DNA of 64,000 nt from Phoronis australis (taxonomy: Eukaryota > Phoronida > Phoronidae), in NCBI GenBank assembly GCA_002633005.1, contig NMRA01000220.1:64001-128000 (forward strand). Reading direction: 5' to 3'. A program made the position numbers and the translations under genes. The notes below the pieces were generated by a model. The model made no database searches. It worked only from the letters and a program-made list of their open reading frames with translations, and was not told where the DNA came from. Shown here one piece after another: positions 48,901-59,648 of this stretch (positions are counted from its first letter, which is position 1; every line of letters begins with the position of its first letter).

Positions 48901-51900
48901 AAAACCAGATTATGACGGACAACCATTGTATGAATTCAAAAAATCACTAAAAAATAGTTGGCAATCAAACAAAACTGATATCGACATTCACCGTTTCACT
49001 GAAACAGTGCCAACAAAAGCGTCGGAAAATTTTTGTAGCAGCTTCTTTTTAAACATTAAGATATTTACCAGCGGATAGTTTCTATTGTACAAAGTAAAGT
49101 CTATTCTTCTTTTTCCATCTTGAGTGTCTTCACCAACAGGTTTTGTGCTCTCCACATATTTATGTCGTCTGCTTTCATCATCTAGAACACTGAGCCAGGA
49201 GAATAAAAAGGCTGTAAAATCATGTCTGGTTAAGTTCAAAAACATATCAGGTATCCCATAATGAACATTGTCTCTAATGTGCCTACTCTTCTTTGATTCA
49301 ATGACAATTTTCTATTCAAGTGTTTCACATGGACCTAACTTCATTTTCTAGACGGGCAGACGGCTATCTAATGCAGGTCTTAAAATGACATCACAGGTGA
49401 CAATGTAGTAGTGAGCTTGAGACGCACCTCCAAAACAAATTTGGACTGCAGATCTCAGCAGTCATAATCTCATGCTTTGTTAGTAGAAATAAAAGCTAAT
49501 GCAAGAAGTATTCGAGTGTATTTAACTGATGAGATCACCAGCTTCAATTTCAGTTAATTAAACCGAGTGACTGGAAGCCAATGCAGGGTATAAGCAATTT
49601 CCAATAAAATCAAAAAAATAAAACAGAACCTATTTTCCTTTTTATAGCTGTCAAGAAATATATTCTACTTAACAATAACCCCAAAATGCATTTTGCCCTG
49701 AAACAGTTTTTGTCCTCTTAAACTGTATGTTTCTTGTTCAGTCTTAATACTTCTCATTCAATAATTAGACTTAAATCAAATAAATACGGAATTTTCCGTA
49801 GCTAAGCCCACCCGATGAAACACCCATGGGTGTTTATTTGGAAAACTATGATGTTACAACTTCTGGCGTCAAGTGGCCAGATAGTGGGAAGTTAATTTGG
49901 AAAATGTCCTCTTGAAATCCCACTCAGCATTAACTTTTAGCCATAAATTCAGATTTGTTGAGCATTTTTCAGTTATAAAAACCAACAAGATGTTGGCGAA
50001 CTAAGTATTTATAAACTTAAAATTTAAAAACTCAATTTTATGCAAAAAAATGGTGACATTTTCATATCAGCAGAGGCTATGACACCCCTCTTTAACAAAT
50101 AAATGCCGGGGCGTTTTTTTGGTGTTACTGAAATGTCTGAAAATTTTCATATTCCGAATGCACACCCAAGGACTTATCTATGGAAAACCCTAGTATCAAT
50201 GTAACCTATTCTCATTCTGTATCACTGATAAGTCACATGACTTCATTTAGACACATACTATAAGAAGGTTTTGCTCCTCAAATTTACTCATAGTGCTCCA
50301 AATATAGGTGCACGCGCCTAATTCCAGGTACAAGCACACCTTCACAAATATTGGTGATTTTCCCCTCATCGGAAAAACTTCCCCTGTTAAAAAGGCACAG
50401 ACACCTTTTCCTTCAGGTGAGTGAGGATCCTGTCAAAGCAGGTGATTTTTTGAAAAAAAAAAATCAGCCAGAACGTCACAACACCCCGGGCCTTTTTTCC
50501 ACTAATAGTATATTTCTGTGATAGACAAGGATTTGGTTGCAAAAACTATTATACCACATGTAATGTGGTTTGCAAAGGCCAACTGGTGCTCATCAGCATT
50601 TGGAGAACTTAAAAGCTTGGAAGTGGCACTTATCAGGTTTTGCAACTGTTCTGACTCTTCAAATTGCTCCATGGGCTTACAATTAACTAATTTATTAAAA
50701 ATATTCTTTACAAAACAAGAGCAACGCAGAGCGTTGAAATGCGCCCACGAATACACTCCAAACGATGTGCTTCTAGAGTATTTATTTTAATCATAAAAAT
50801 AGCCACTGGATGGTGCAAAATACTTTGAATCCATCAAAAAACAGGTAAATAACACTGATTTAAAACAGAAAGCTATTGACCACATTGCATGAAAATCCGT
50901 CAAGGAACTTTAGAGAAACAAAGCAAAACGGAAAAAATGAAATTGCCACTGTCGTTGTTGTCTTCCGTTGTCAAGTTTTTATGAATACACATACTAATTT
51001 AATAACAATCCTGAAGAAGGCTTATCAAAACTGCCACTAGGAGGTGCCAAAGCAATTGAAGTCGGAAAATCATAGTCAATCGTCCTCTTCACACTAAGAA
51101 CATGAAGCCAATTTTCACAATAATCTTAAAAGTGGTTTGGTCGACAGAGGGTGGACACTAAAAACAGACAAGAAAACAGTAACAAGAGCAACGTGGAGCA
51201 TTGAAATGTGCCCACGAATGCATCGCAAATGGTGTGCTTTTAAGATTGTTTATTTGTATCATCAAAATGGCCACTAGATGACGCAACATACATCAAATCC
51301 GTCTGAAAACCAGAAAATGTCATCGCTTCTTTAAAAGAAAGCCATTTACCAAATTTCATTAAAATTTGTCGAGGAACTTCAGAGAAACAGCGGAAAACGA
51401 AAAAAATGAAATTGCCACTAGGGGGTACAATGTTTGTCGGATCCATCTAAAAGTCGTCGTCTTCTCTTGTTAACTTCATATAAATACACGTGCTAAATAA
51501 TAAACATCCTGCAGAGGGCTTAGGAGATACAGGTATGGGTGCAAAAAAACAAAAACTGCCACTAGGAGGCACCACAGTACTCAAAGTCATCGGAAAATCA
51601 TCGTCAACCGTCCCCTTCATAGAAAGAACATACATGCCAATTTTCACAATCATCTTTAGAGTGGTTTGGTTGACAGAGGGACGGACGCCAAAAAACAGAC
51701 TTGAAAACAACAAAAAATGGCCACTAGTTGTCACAAAATACCTTGAATCAATCTGAAGATGAATGGCTAGCGTCACTTCACTAATAGATGTCTATGTGCC
51801 AAATTTTATGGAAATTTGAGGACCTTTGAAGTTACAGAGGTACACAAATTGCCACTAGGGGGCACAGCGGTAGACTAATCTGTCCAAAAGTTGCCGTTGT

Positions 51901-54900
51901 CTGTTGTCAACTTAATATAAATAAATTTGCTAAATTTAATAAAGATCCTGTAGAGCGTTTAGGACATACAGCCATGGGCACAAAAACAAACAAAACTGCC
52001 ACTAGGAGGCGCCACAGTATTCGAAGTCATCGGAAAATCATCGTCAAATGTCCTCTTCATAGTAAAAACATACATGCCAATGTTCACAATCATCCTTAGA
52101 GTGGTTTGGTTGATAGAAGGGCAGACGTCAAAAAATGGATTCCAAAACAGTAAAAATGGCCACTAGATGGCGCAAAATGCCTCAAATCCATCCCAAAACA
52201 GGAGGATAACATTATCTCATGCCTATATGCCAAGTTTCATGAAAATCGGTTGAGGACCCTTGAAGATACAGAGGCAAACGTAAAAAAAATAAAATTGCCA
52301 CTAGGGGGTACAGCAGTACTCAAGTCCGTTTGAAATTTGTTGCCCTCTGTACTCAACCCCATAGGAACACACATGCTAAATTTCAATACTATCGTGCAAG
52401 GGGTTTAAGAGATACAGCCGCAGACGCTGGACGCCCAGACAGAAATGACGGCAATATGCACCCACGCATAAAAATCCCTTGATGATAGTTGTCCGTTACC
52501 TCCCAGTTCCTATAAACCCATCATTAACGGAACACGGCTTTAAACAAGCCTTAAAAGAAACCACAGCACTGCTGACCTAGCTCACCTTTTCATGGCTTCT
52601 GGTGTCTTCATATATTTACTGTGCAGTTTTCTCTGCACCAGCTCTGTGCCTACAGTCCATGGCTGGTCCACACCAGGCTCTAAACTACATGGATCTTTGT
52701 ACAGCAGTAGAAGTCTGTGATCCCAGTGGACAGAACTCATCTCCGACATGTTGTCAAAGTTGAAGTCACCACACAGGATGTCAAAGGCAATTATGTCATG
52801 AGACTGACGCGACGAGTTTCTAAATGCTTCTAGCCAGTCGTGAACCTCAGTGAGTTGACAGTTTCGCACATCGTGTTCACCTGGGAAATTAACGTGAAGT
52901 GAAGTAGTACAATCACATAAATTTTCTCGTACCAAATTCAGTGTCAAACTCTAAATTGTTTTAACTTTTAATCAGAAGAAAGACTTGGTGTTAATTGTAA
53001 TCTTGATTGTCCAAATGCAAAACTCACTTGCCATGAAAAAGAAAGAAAATAGGGCTGTCAAACATTTTTGTACTTAAATATCATGATCACTGTTTATTAG
53101 GTGATTTGTATTGTTCAAGTGTATTGTTCAAGTGTATTGTTCAAGTGTATTGTTCAAGTGTATTGTCAGGATCTAAAGTACCTCGAATGTGACCAGTGTA
53201 TATAGTAATGACATGTTACATAATTTGTACAACTGCCCATCAATTCATTGGATAGTAATTGTGTAATCGATCAACGTTAAAAACGATGCCATCCGTCCGA
53301 ACCAAGTGTTGTAAGTTCACAGTTGTAAAATGTGTCAGTTTGCTCAGCAAAAATGAAAGTTATCAAATTTTGTACCCAAAACCGCGATAATGACAATCCC
53401 ACTCGGCAAATAATTAGACAGGTGTCAAAATTTCTTAAAAAACCTTTAGACACAAATAGTTTCGTTCCATCCATTGCTATAGGAATACTTACGATGCTCA
53501 GATTGTAGATGTGTGTTGGCTATGTACCCAACAATATTCCTTTGGACACCAGCCTTCATCACTGAGCAGACTTGGACCTATACACAGATTGGACAAGTGC
53601 AGATTTAGTTAAAGTTGAGTAAAATATCAAATGGAGCACAATTTTTTTGTTTCGATAAATTCCTGCGCTTTGAATTTCATAGCATGTTTATTATGGTAAC
53701 CTATATCAATTTATAATAGCCAAATACATCTGTATCTACAAAACGGCAAAATATGTACACTGTCTAAAACAAAACATCAATTTTTATAAATTAGCTTACT
53801 AAATTAGTGTTGGACTTTACACCAATCTGCCAACGACAGCTGACACGAAAAGTCTCTGAATTAAAATGTCGTAAAAAATTGTATAAGAAAACTACATTCG
53901 CAACAGAGAAAGAATACCAATACCTCCTAAGTTCCTTTTAATCAATTTTAAGTCAAGTTAAGATGAAATCTAAAAAGTGCTGTTAAAAAGAATGAAAATT
54001 ATAATTTTTGTAAAAAAAATCACAACAAAACTGCTAGTCTCTGATAACAAACTACACCCCCTAGTCTTTATGATCAAAAATGACAATGGTTATAGGCCAA
54101 GGTAAGCATACAATGGTAGTTCATATGAATGTTCCTATTCATTGTAAACTTCGTTAAAAACACGGCTAAACTTTTTGTTTGAAAGCTTGAACATTATGAT
54201 ACACTCCGTGAGCTTTAGTCGAAAACCAGTAAACAAGAGCAACGCGGAGTGTTGAAATGCGTCCAAGAATACATCGCACATGGTGTGCTTTTGGGGTTAT
54301 TTATTTGTATCATAAAAATGGCCACTAGATGGTGCAAAAACGTACAATCCATCCAAAAACGGGAACATGCCATATTTTATAAAAATCTGTCAAGGAACTT
54401 CAGAGAAACAAAGGAAAACAGAACAAAATGAAATTGTAACTTGTGGGCACAGCGTCCGTTCCATCCGCCTTCAAGTCGTCGTCTGTTATCTTCATATAAA
54501 TTCACTTACTAAATTTAATAAAGATCCTGAAGTGGGTTTTGGAGATACAGCTATGGGCAAACAACAAAACAAAACTACCACTAGGAGGCGCCACAGAGGT
54601 CAGTCGCCATCATCAGTCCTCTTCACACTGAAAACATATACGCCAATTTTCAAAACCATCCCTAGAATGATTTGGTTGATTGAGGGGTGGACGCCAAAAA
54701 CAAGATTTGAAAACAGCAAAAAATGGCCACCAGGTGGCGCAAAATACCTCAATTCCATCCACAAACAAGATGATAGCGTCATCTCACCAATAGATGCCTA
54801 TATTCAAAATTTCATGAAAATCTGTTGAGGACCTTTGAAGATGCAGACTGGTAAACGTAATAAACTAAAATTGCCACTAGGGGGCACACCACTAGTCAGA

Positions 54901-57559
54901 TCCGTCCGAAAGCCGTCGTCATCTATTTTCAACATCATATAAATTACACTTGCTAAATTAAGTAAAGATCCTGTAAACGGTTTAATAGACACAGCCATGA
55001 GCGCAAAAAAAACTGCCACTAGGAGGTGCCACAGTAGTCAAACGCGTCGGAAAATCGTCGTCAGCCGTCCACTTCATAGTAAAAACATACATGCAAATTT
55101 TCACACTTATCCTGAAAGCGGTTTGGTTGATAGACGAGTGGAGCCAAAAAACAGACTCGAAAACAGTAAAAATGGCCACTACGTGGCGCAAACTAGGTCG
55201 AATTCATCTGAAAACGGAGAGATAGCGTCATCTCATTAACAGATGCCTGTATGTCATATTTTATAAAAATACCTTGAGGACCTTTGAACATACAGACTGA
55301 GGTAAACGTAAAAAAAAATTGACACTAGGTGGCACACCAGTAGTCAGATCAGTCTGAAAGTTGTCGTCCTCTGTTGTTAACATCATATAAATACACTTAC
55401 TAACTTTAGTAAAGATCTTGCGAACAGTTTAGGGGATTCAGCCATAGGCGCAAAAAAAACTTCCACTAGGAGGCGCCACAGTAGTCGAAGTCGTCGGAAA
55501 ATAATCGTCAGCCGTCCACTTCATAGTAAAAACATACACACCAATTTTCACAACCATCCTTTGAGCGCTTTGGTTGATAGAGGGGTGCACGCAAAAAAAC
55601 AGACTCGAAAACAGTATAAATGGCCACCATTTGAAAATGGGAGGATAGCGTCATCTCACTAATAGGTGCCCATATACCAAATTTATGAAAATCTGTTCAG
55701 GACTTTTGAACAAACAGAGGTAAACATAGAAAACTAAAATTGCCACTAGTCGGATCCGTCCGAAAGTTCGCTCACGTCGTCCCATCCACAAAAGGAACAC
55801 ATGTGCAAAATTTCATGAACATACGTCAAGGCGTTTTGGAGATAGAGCAGTGGACGCCAGATGGACGGAGATGACTGCATAATGCGTCTACATATAAATA
55901 TTTGGGCACATAAAAATGAAGGAGTTGCACATAGAAGACACTTTCCCTACAAGTATGCATGGAAATCAAGAATGGGTCATAATTCAAGGAAATACGGTCA
56001 AATTGCAAAATGTTCATGATATGCACTATGACATTTCGTATGATGTTTTTGAAAGCTTTGTCGAAATTCGATGAAAAACATAGGAGTTGTGCATGTCTCC
56101 TCATTCATACGTGAAAATCAAACAGGCCATAATTCAGGAAAATACAATCATATCGTAAAATACTGATGATATGCACAAAAGATTCATGACGCATTCCCTG
56201 AACTCTGATCGAAATCCAATGAGAAACGTAAGAGGAATCGCACATAGAAGAAAGTTTCCATAAAGGCATACTTGGAAATCGAAAATGGGCTAAGAATCAA
56301 AAAAATAAAGGTCACATTACAATACACCTATGGCATGAGCTATGACATTTCAAAGGTAGTTTTTGGAACGTTTGGTCGACATCAGAAAAGAAATGGAGGA
56401 GTTGACCACAGACCATTTGTTTGCATGAAAAGATGGACAGAAACACAGACACATGGAATGACACCTACTTAATTAAGTACCATTTACTAGATACCTTCAT
56501 TTTTGTAGGGGACACAGAGGTAGCGGGAGCAGTCTGAAAACTCATGTCATCACATCTAGAATGGGAACTTCTCTGCAAAATTTCACGAACACCCGTTTGG
56601 GGATTTGGAGATACAGCAGTGGACTGCAGATGGACCGAGATGATGGCATACTAGTAATGGGCCCGCATATATATGTATGGGCTCATAAAAATACAAAATG
56701 CAACTCAAACCTTTAACATTAAAAGTCCTTTTGCAGCAAAAACATCTTCAAGAGCACAGTGTCCAAAACGTCTGAACTCCACATCCAACAGTTTGTATCG
56801 GCTGGCAAACAACAAGCCACTGTTCATGATGAAATAATTACTTCTCCATGAGTACTTGCCAACGTCATAGACAATGTAAGGGTAGTACTTATGCAGAGTA
56901 TTGACCAGGGTGTGGCCAGCTCTCTGATCAAACACTTCTTGAACACAAAGGAAGTCAATGCCCGCTGGAAAGTTTGTGGATACGTTTGACTGAGATATTT
57001 CAGATTCAGCTGTGGATTTCACCGTGTCGTCTATTTGAATATTGACAGTTGCTTGTGAGTTCGTAATCAAGTTAGTCTGCGAGGCTACTATGTGATGCCC
57101 TATAGTGCGTGCACGACTCTGAGTCTTCGACAAGTTGCTTAGCCGAGCAGTGGCCTCAGGAAGTAACAGAACATTGGTAGAGCAAACTGTCATGGAAGGA
57201 ATATCCACTACATTGATGGTTTCCTTACAGTCACGATACGTGCCAGTGCTGGGTGCTGGTTTGTAGGAATACCGGTATGGTTTGCGGAAATGGTTTACTG
57301 GAATCCAAAAAAACAGCCCTAGGATGGCAAACGGCGAAGAGACCAAGAAGACAGCCAGTAAGATTGGAATGGCAAAGGTCAGGATTACGTATCTTTGGTA
57401 GCACGGGTCTTCATCAGTGGCTGCCACTTCATCACTAGTACGAATGAACAAGGACAGAAACACATTCAAAAGCCAAAAGCAGGGAAAAATTAGAGCCCAT
57501 CCAAACGCATGGATAGCGCCTAAGCAGCAGTTTGAGAATTGTCTTTCATGCAGCACCAT
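45950..57559 (-). CDS. SMPD3-like: Neutral sphingomyelinase 2-type phosphodiesterase (5 exons, complete)
   Basis: Minus-strand exons: 57559-56711, 53577-53493, 52880-52586, 49189-49069 and 46108-45950 (TGA). Phases agree, giving 1509 nt, 502 aa. Residues about 21-39 and 57-88 are the two hydrophobic membrane-anchoring segments, with Cys53 between them where vertebrate nSMase2 is palmitoylated. The catalytic DNase I-like fold follows: FLCVQEVFD (metal-binding Glu208), NSGLLFASRY, VGYIANTHL, CGDFNFDN (Asp350, Asn352), GKRRIDF and LTDHIPITM (Asp484-His485). All key residues are present. The enzyme hydrolyses sphingomyelin to ceramide and phosphocholine on the inner leaflet of plasma and Golgi membranes. 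The linker before the catalytic domain is much shorter than in human SMPD3 (655 aa). ATG 57559 (MVLHERQF) aligns with vertebrate MVLYTTPF; the upstream in-frame TTG is not used. Introns 1 and 3 hold CCACTAG-array elements. Confidence 0.95.
46437..46520. repeat. Hairpin element in the last sphingomyelinase intron
   Basis: AAAATTAGTCATACCATTCA pairs with GGTGGTATAACTAATTTT near 46502-46519, with AATTCAT/ATGAATT continuing the stem towards the centre. No ORF. Confidence 0.55.
46928..47307. other. Assembly gap, 380 N
   Basis: Run of N in the last sphingomyelinase intron. Open frames drawn across it are artefacts. No coding exon appears to be missing, because exons 4 and 5 join in phase. Confidence 0.98.
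50716..51182 (+). mobile_element. 3'-truncated CCACTAG-array element
   Basis: Starts CAAGAGCAACGCAGAGCGTT and carries one A (50806), a degraded B (50946) and one C (51036) module. It is then cut off directly by the start of the next copy at 51183. Nested insertion or unequal crossover would explain this. Confidence 0.7.
51183..52472 (+). mobile_element. Near-complete CCACTAG-array element in sphingomyelinase intron 3
   Basis: Start CAAGAGCAACGTGGAGCATT, end CCCACGCATAAAAATCCC (terminal hairpin partly lost). Modules lie near 51270 A, 51416 B, 51558 C, 51720 A, 51852 B, 51998 C, 52160 A and 52300 B. The motifs at 51852 (CCACTAGGGGGCAC) and 52160 (CCACTAGATGGCGC) fit the CTCF consensus exactly. 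Confidence 0.8.
53108..53166 (+). repeat. 13-bp tandem repeat, about 4 units
   Basis: ATTGTTCAAGTGT is repeated four times without change, in intron 2 of the sphingomyelinase gene. Confidence 0.85.
54234..55913 (+). mobile_element. Longest CCACTAG-array element, about 1.7 kb, in sphingomyelinase intron 1
   Basis: Start CAAGAGCAACGCGGAGTGTT, end CATATAAATATTTGGGCACA. The A-B-C order runs nearly four times, with motifs at about 54321, 54436 (decayed), 54577, 54727, 54874, 55015, 55173, 55320, 55463, 55623 (broken) and 55741 (broken). The motif at 54727 is CCACCAGGTGGCGC, the textbook vertebrate CTCF core; 54874 is also exact. Confidence 0.8.
55914..56692 (+). mobile_element. Related element with about 155-bp tandem units and the same kind of terminal hairpin
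   Basis: Three diverged units share GGAGTTGCACATAGAAGAC, TGGAAATCAAGAATGGG and CATAATTCA...TGATATGCAC. They begin near 55917, 56072 and 56228. A tail follows (GATTTGGAGATACAGCAGTG, then the stem GGGCCCGCATATATATGTAT). It lacks clear CCACTAG motifs but has the same tail as the copies before it. Confidence 0.6.
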
Positions 57560-57660
57560 CTTGAATCTCTCCCACTTCAAAAGGTTATTTTACAATAATA
57601 GTCTTTCTTGTTTACCGCGTAAAGAAAGCCACCAAGCTGTGAGCCTGAGGCAGTATAAGA

Positions 57661-57849
57661 TCATTCGATATGTCCAGCATCTTTGAGAGTGATCCTTTTA
57701 GATAAAAATATAGCAGCAATTATAGAGATGACAATGACTAGAAAGGCAAAAATGTAAAATGTTTCCTCATCAAAAATGTCCGTAAAAGAGGGAATGTGCT
57801 TGGACATTTCCTGAACTATTTTCTTCGCGGGGTGCTTATCCGGCAACAT
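57661..57849 (-). CDS. 62-aa single-pass membrane micropeptide just upstream of the sphingomyelinase
   Basis: On the minus strand a good acceptor (TTTTACAG before 57859) is followed by ten bases and then ATG at 57849. The ORF has 62 codons and ends in TGA at 57663-57661. The protein has a charged N-terminal half (MLPDKHPAKKIVQEMSKHIP), one hydrophobic helix (FYIFAFLVIVISIIAAIFL) and a short basic tail SKRITLKDAGHIE. I do not recognise the family. The stop lies about 100 bases before the sphingomyelinase ATG, with no AATAAA between them, so both may lie in one dicistronic exon. Alternatively this is a separate small gene or a long upstream ORF. The composition looks coding, but cross-species support is missing. 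Confidence 0.55.
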   Translation of the reverse strand: MLPDKHPAKKIVQEMSKHIPSFTDIFDEETFYIFAFLVIVISIIAAIFLSKRITLKDAGHIE

Positions 57850-58289
57850 CTTAGTACACCTGTAAAATATCAAGAACTTTCATACAATTTACTACACTGG
57901 TTTAGAAACACTTGTAATGTCAATGTCAATACTGAGACTTAATTACAATGTTAAAAATTTCATTGAGACAGACCATCCTGAGTAGCCAGCACAGCTACAC
58001 GGGATGCTCAAGATTCCCAAGTGCACCAAAATTCTGAAATCACGACAAAAAAGCATTGCACTAACTGATTAAGAGCACAAACCAAACTCATGATTATCAG
58101 ACATTACAATCACACAGAATGAGCAGAGAATAGACTATTTTAATCCGAGGGAAAAGTTCCCTGAATGGGGTGGCCGACCTCCACATAACCCGGCCGTTTG
58201 GTCTCAAGAACATTGACTGTACTAATAATTGCATTCAGCGATCAATTTTGTTGCTGGAATGAATTAGGCCTATTTGAACGTAAACGTTG

Positions 58290-59230
58290 ATGTTACAAGC
58301 AGTGTAAAAATGACCAGTTGTCTATTTGGGTAGCTGAACGAAGGACTGCTCAAAATAGTTTGATAATGGGAGTATATTTGTTCAAGTTGTAAGGAATTAC
58401 AGATTTCAACAGCCAGTGAAGTTGTCCCTCCATGCGCAAAAGGTACTAATAGCAAAGTGATTTTGGTGGCTTAATCAATGTAAGGCATCATTTGCCGAAA
58501 AGCTTCTGGCATATGAAGGGCCTACGGGATGACCACCGTATCTAATGCTAGTTGAGACAGAGGCACTATCTAGATTAGACAGAAACCACTGTCTCTAGCT
58601 GGCTCAATAGAGACGATGTAGCTGCTATAGGCACCTCATACGCCTTTCGGCGAATTATGCCTCACACTGACTAAAACGTCAAAGTCACATTGTTATAAAT
58701 TACCTTATGCGCATAGAGGGTCAACTTTACAGCTAGACTGTTGATGTCTTTAATTAATACCTTACAGTTTGAACAAAGACTCCCATCATTAAACTTTTTT
58801 GAGCAGTCCTTCATTCAGTTCCAAAATTTGGTAACTGACAATTTTTAACACTGCATGGCAGGTGGTATGACATATACCCTGGCGTGCGCAGTGTAAAAAT
58901 GGCCAGTTACCAATTTTGGGAACTGAACGAGGGGCTGCTTGAAGAAAAATTTAAATTTGATAAAGGGAGTATTTGTTAGGGTTAGAAGAAATTAAAGACG
59001 TTATCGACAGCCTCCTAAGCCAAGCCCAAGGGCAAAGTGTATTTATTAGGGTTAGTAGAAAGCCCAAGTAGGACAAGGTGTCCCTCTATCATGTGAATAA
59101 CGTATTTATAACAACGTGACTTTGATGCTTTAATTGGTGTGAGGCATAATTAGCCTAAAAACTTACAGCATATATGAAGTGCCTATGCCTATAGGAGATA
59201 CACAGTCTCTATTGAGTCAGATAGAAACGG
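58290..59230. repeat. Three copies of one repeat in direct-inverted-direct order
   Basis: Copy 1 (about 58290-58600) and copy 3 (about 58875-59230) share GTGTAAAAATGRCCAGTT, GGAGTATWTGTT, the GTGAYTTTGRTG/AAGGCAT-like words and a GTGAGGCATAATTAGCC block. The middle stretch (about 58610-58870) is the reverse complement (GCGAATTATGCCTCACACTG, then GACTCCCATCATTAAACTTT). Copies 2 and 3 could form a hairpin with arms of about 250 bp. Confidence 0.65.
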
Positions 59231-59251
59231 TGGACAATGTCTGTGTGTAGA

Positions 59252-59332
59252 CTAGATCATAGGCAATGACCATTGACTCTGTTGGCCCGAACCAGAGCCA
59301 ACAGAGGCGATGGTCATTGCCTAACTAGATCA
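59252..59332. repeat. Strong 81-bp hairpin upstream of ZC3H3
   Basis: CTAGATCATAGGCAATGACC continues to CTGTTGGC on the left; GCCAACAGAGGCGATGGTCA continues to TTGCCTAACTAGATC on the right. The arms are complementary over about 33 bp around a loop of about ten bases. Confidence 0.75.
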
Positions 59333-59583
59333 TTGTGCCGTGGTTGACAACCCAAATCATGACCTTCTGGCTTCTGACGTTCTGTCCTGAAGACGAAAAT
59401 CAATGATGACAAAAAAGAAGTTAAGGAACACTGACCTTTCTTTTTACAATGTAACGGCTCTTCTCATAAGAAAACTTCAATCACGTATTATTCAACTAGG
59501 AAAAGTGCACTTTCAAAACACAGGTTCCAAACCCAACACCATTTATTTCTCACACCGTTTAAACTCAAAACAGATGACTTCAA

Positions 59584-59592
59584 CACGGAAGT
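59584..59592 (+). promoter_or_regulatory. ETS-type site in the ZC3H3 promoter
   Basis: ACGGAAGTA matches the ETS core (CGGAAGT) and sits about 60 bases before the ZC3H3 start codon, in sequence without a TATA box. ETS sites at this distance are common in housekeeping promoters. Motif-based only. Confidence 0.4.
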
Positions 59593-59648
59593 AGCTAGTG
59601 CCCCCTTGTGTTTGTGTTACATTTTGTCGCAAGAGAGCGCGCATCGTT

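Larger units (their letters stand above)
57860..59583. other. Divergent intergenic stretch, repeat-rich
   Basis: Separates the minus-strand membrane/sphingomyelinase unit from plus-strand ZC3H3. Non-coding 5' exons of the minus unit must lie in or beyond it, since the 57859 acceptor needs an upstream donor. Most of the stretch is the triple foldback repeat listed separately. Confidence 0.5.

Noticed and set aside
49816-49840. Palindrome AAACACCCATGGGTGTTT
   Set aside because: Short, unique in the window and inside an intron; chance or a small hairpin remnant is enough to explain it.
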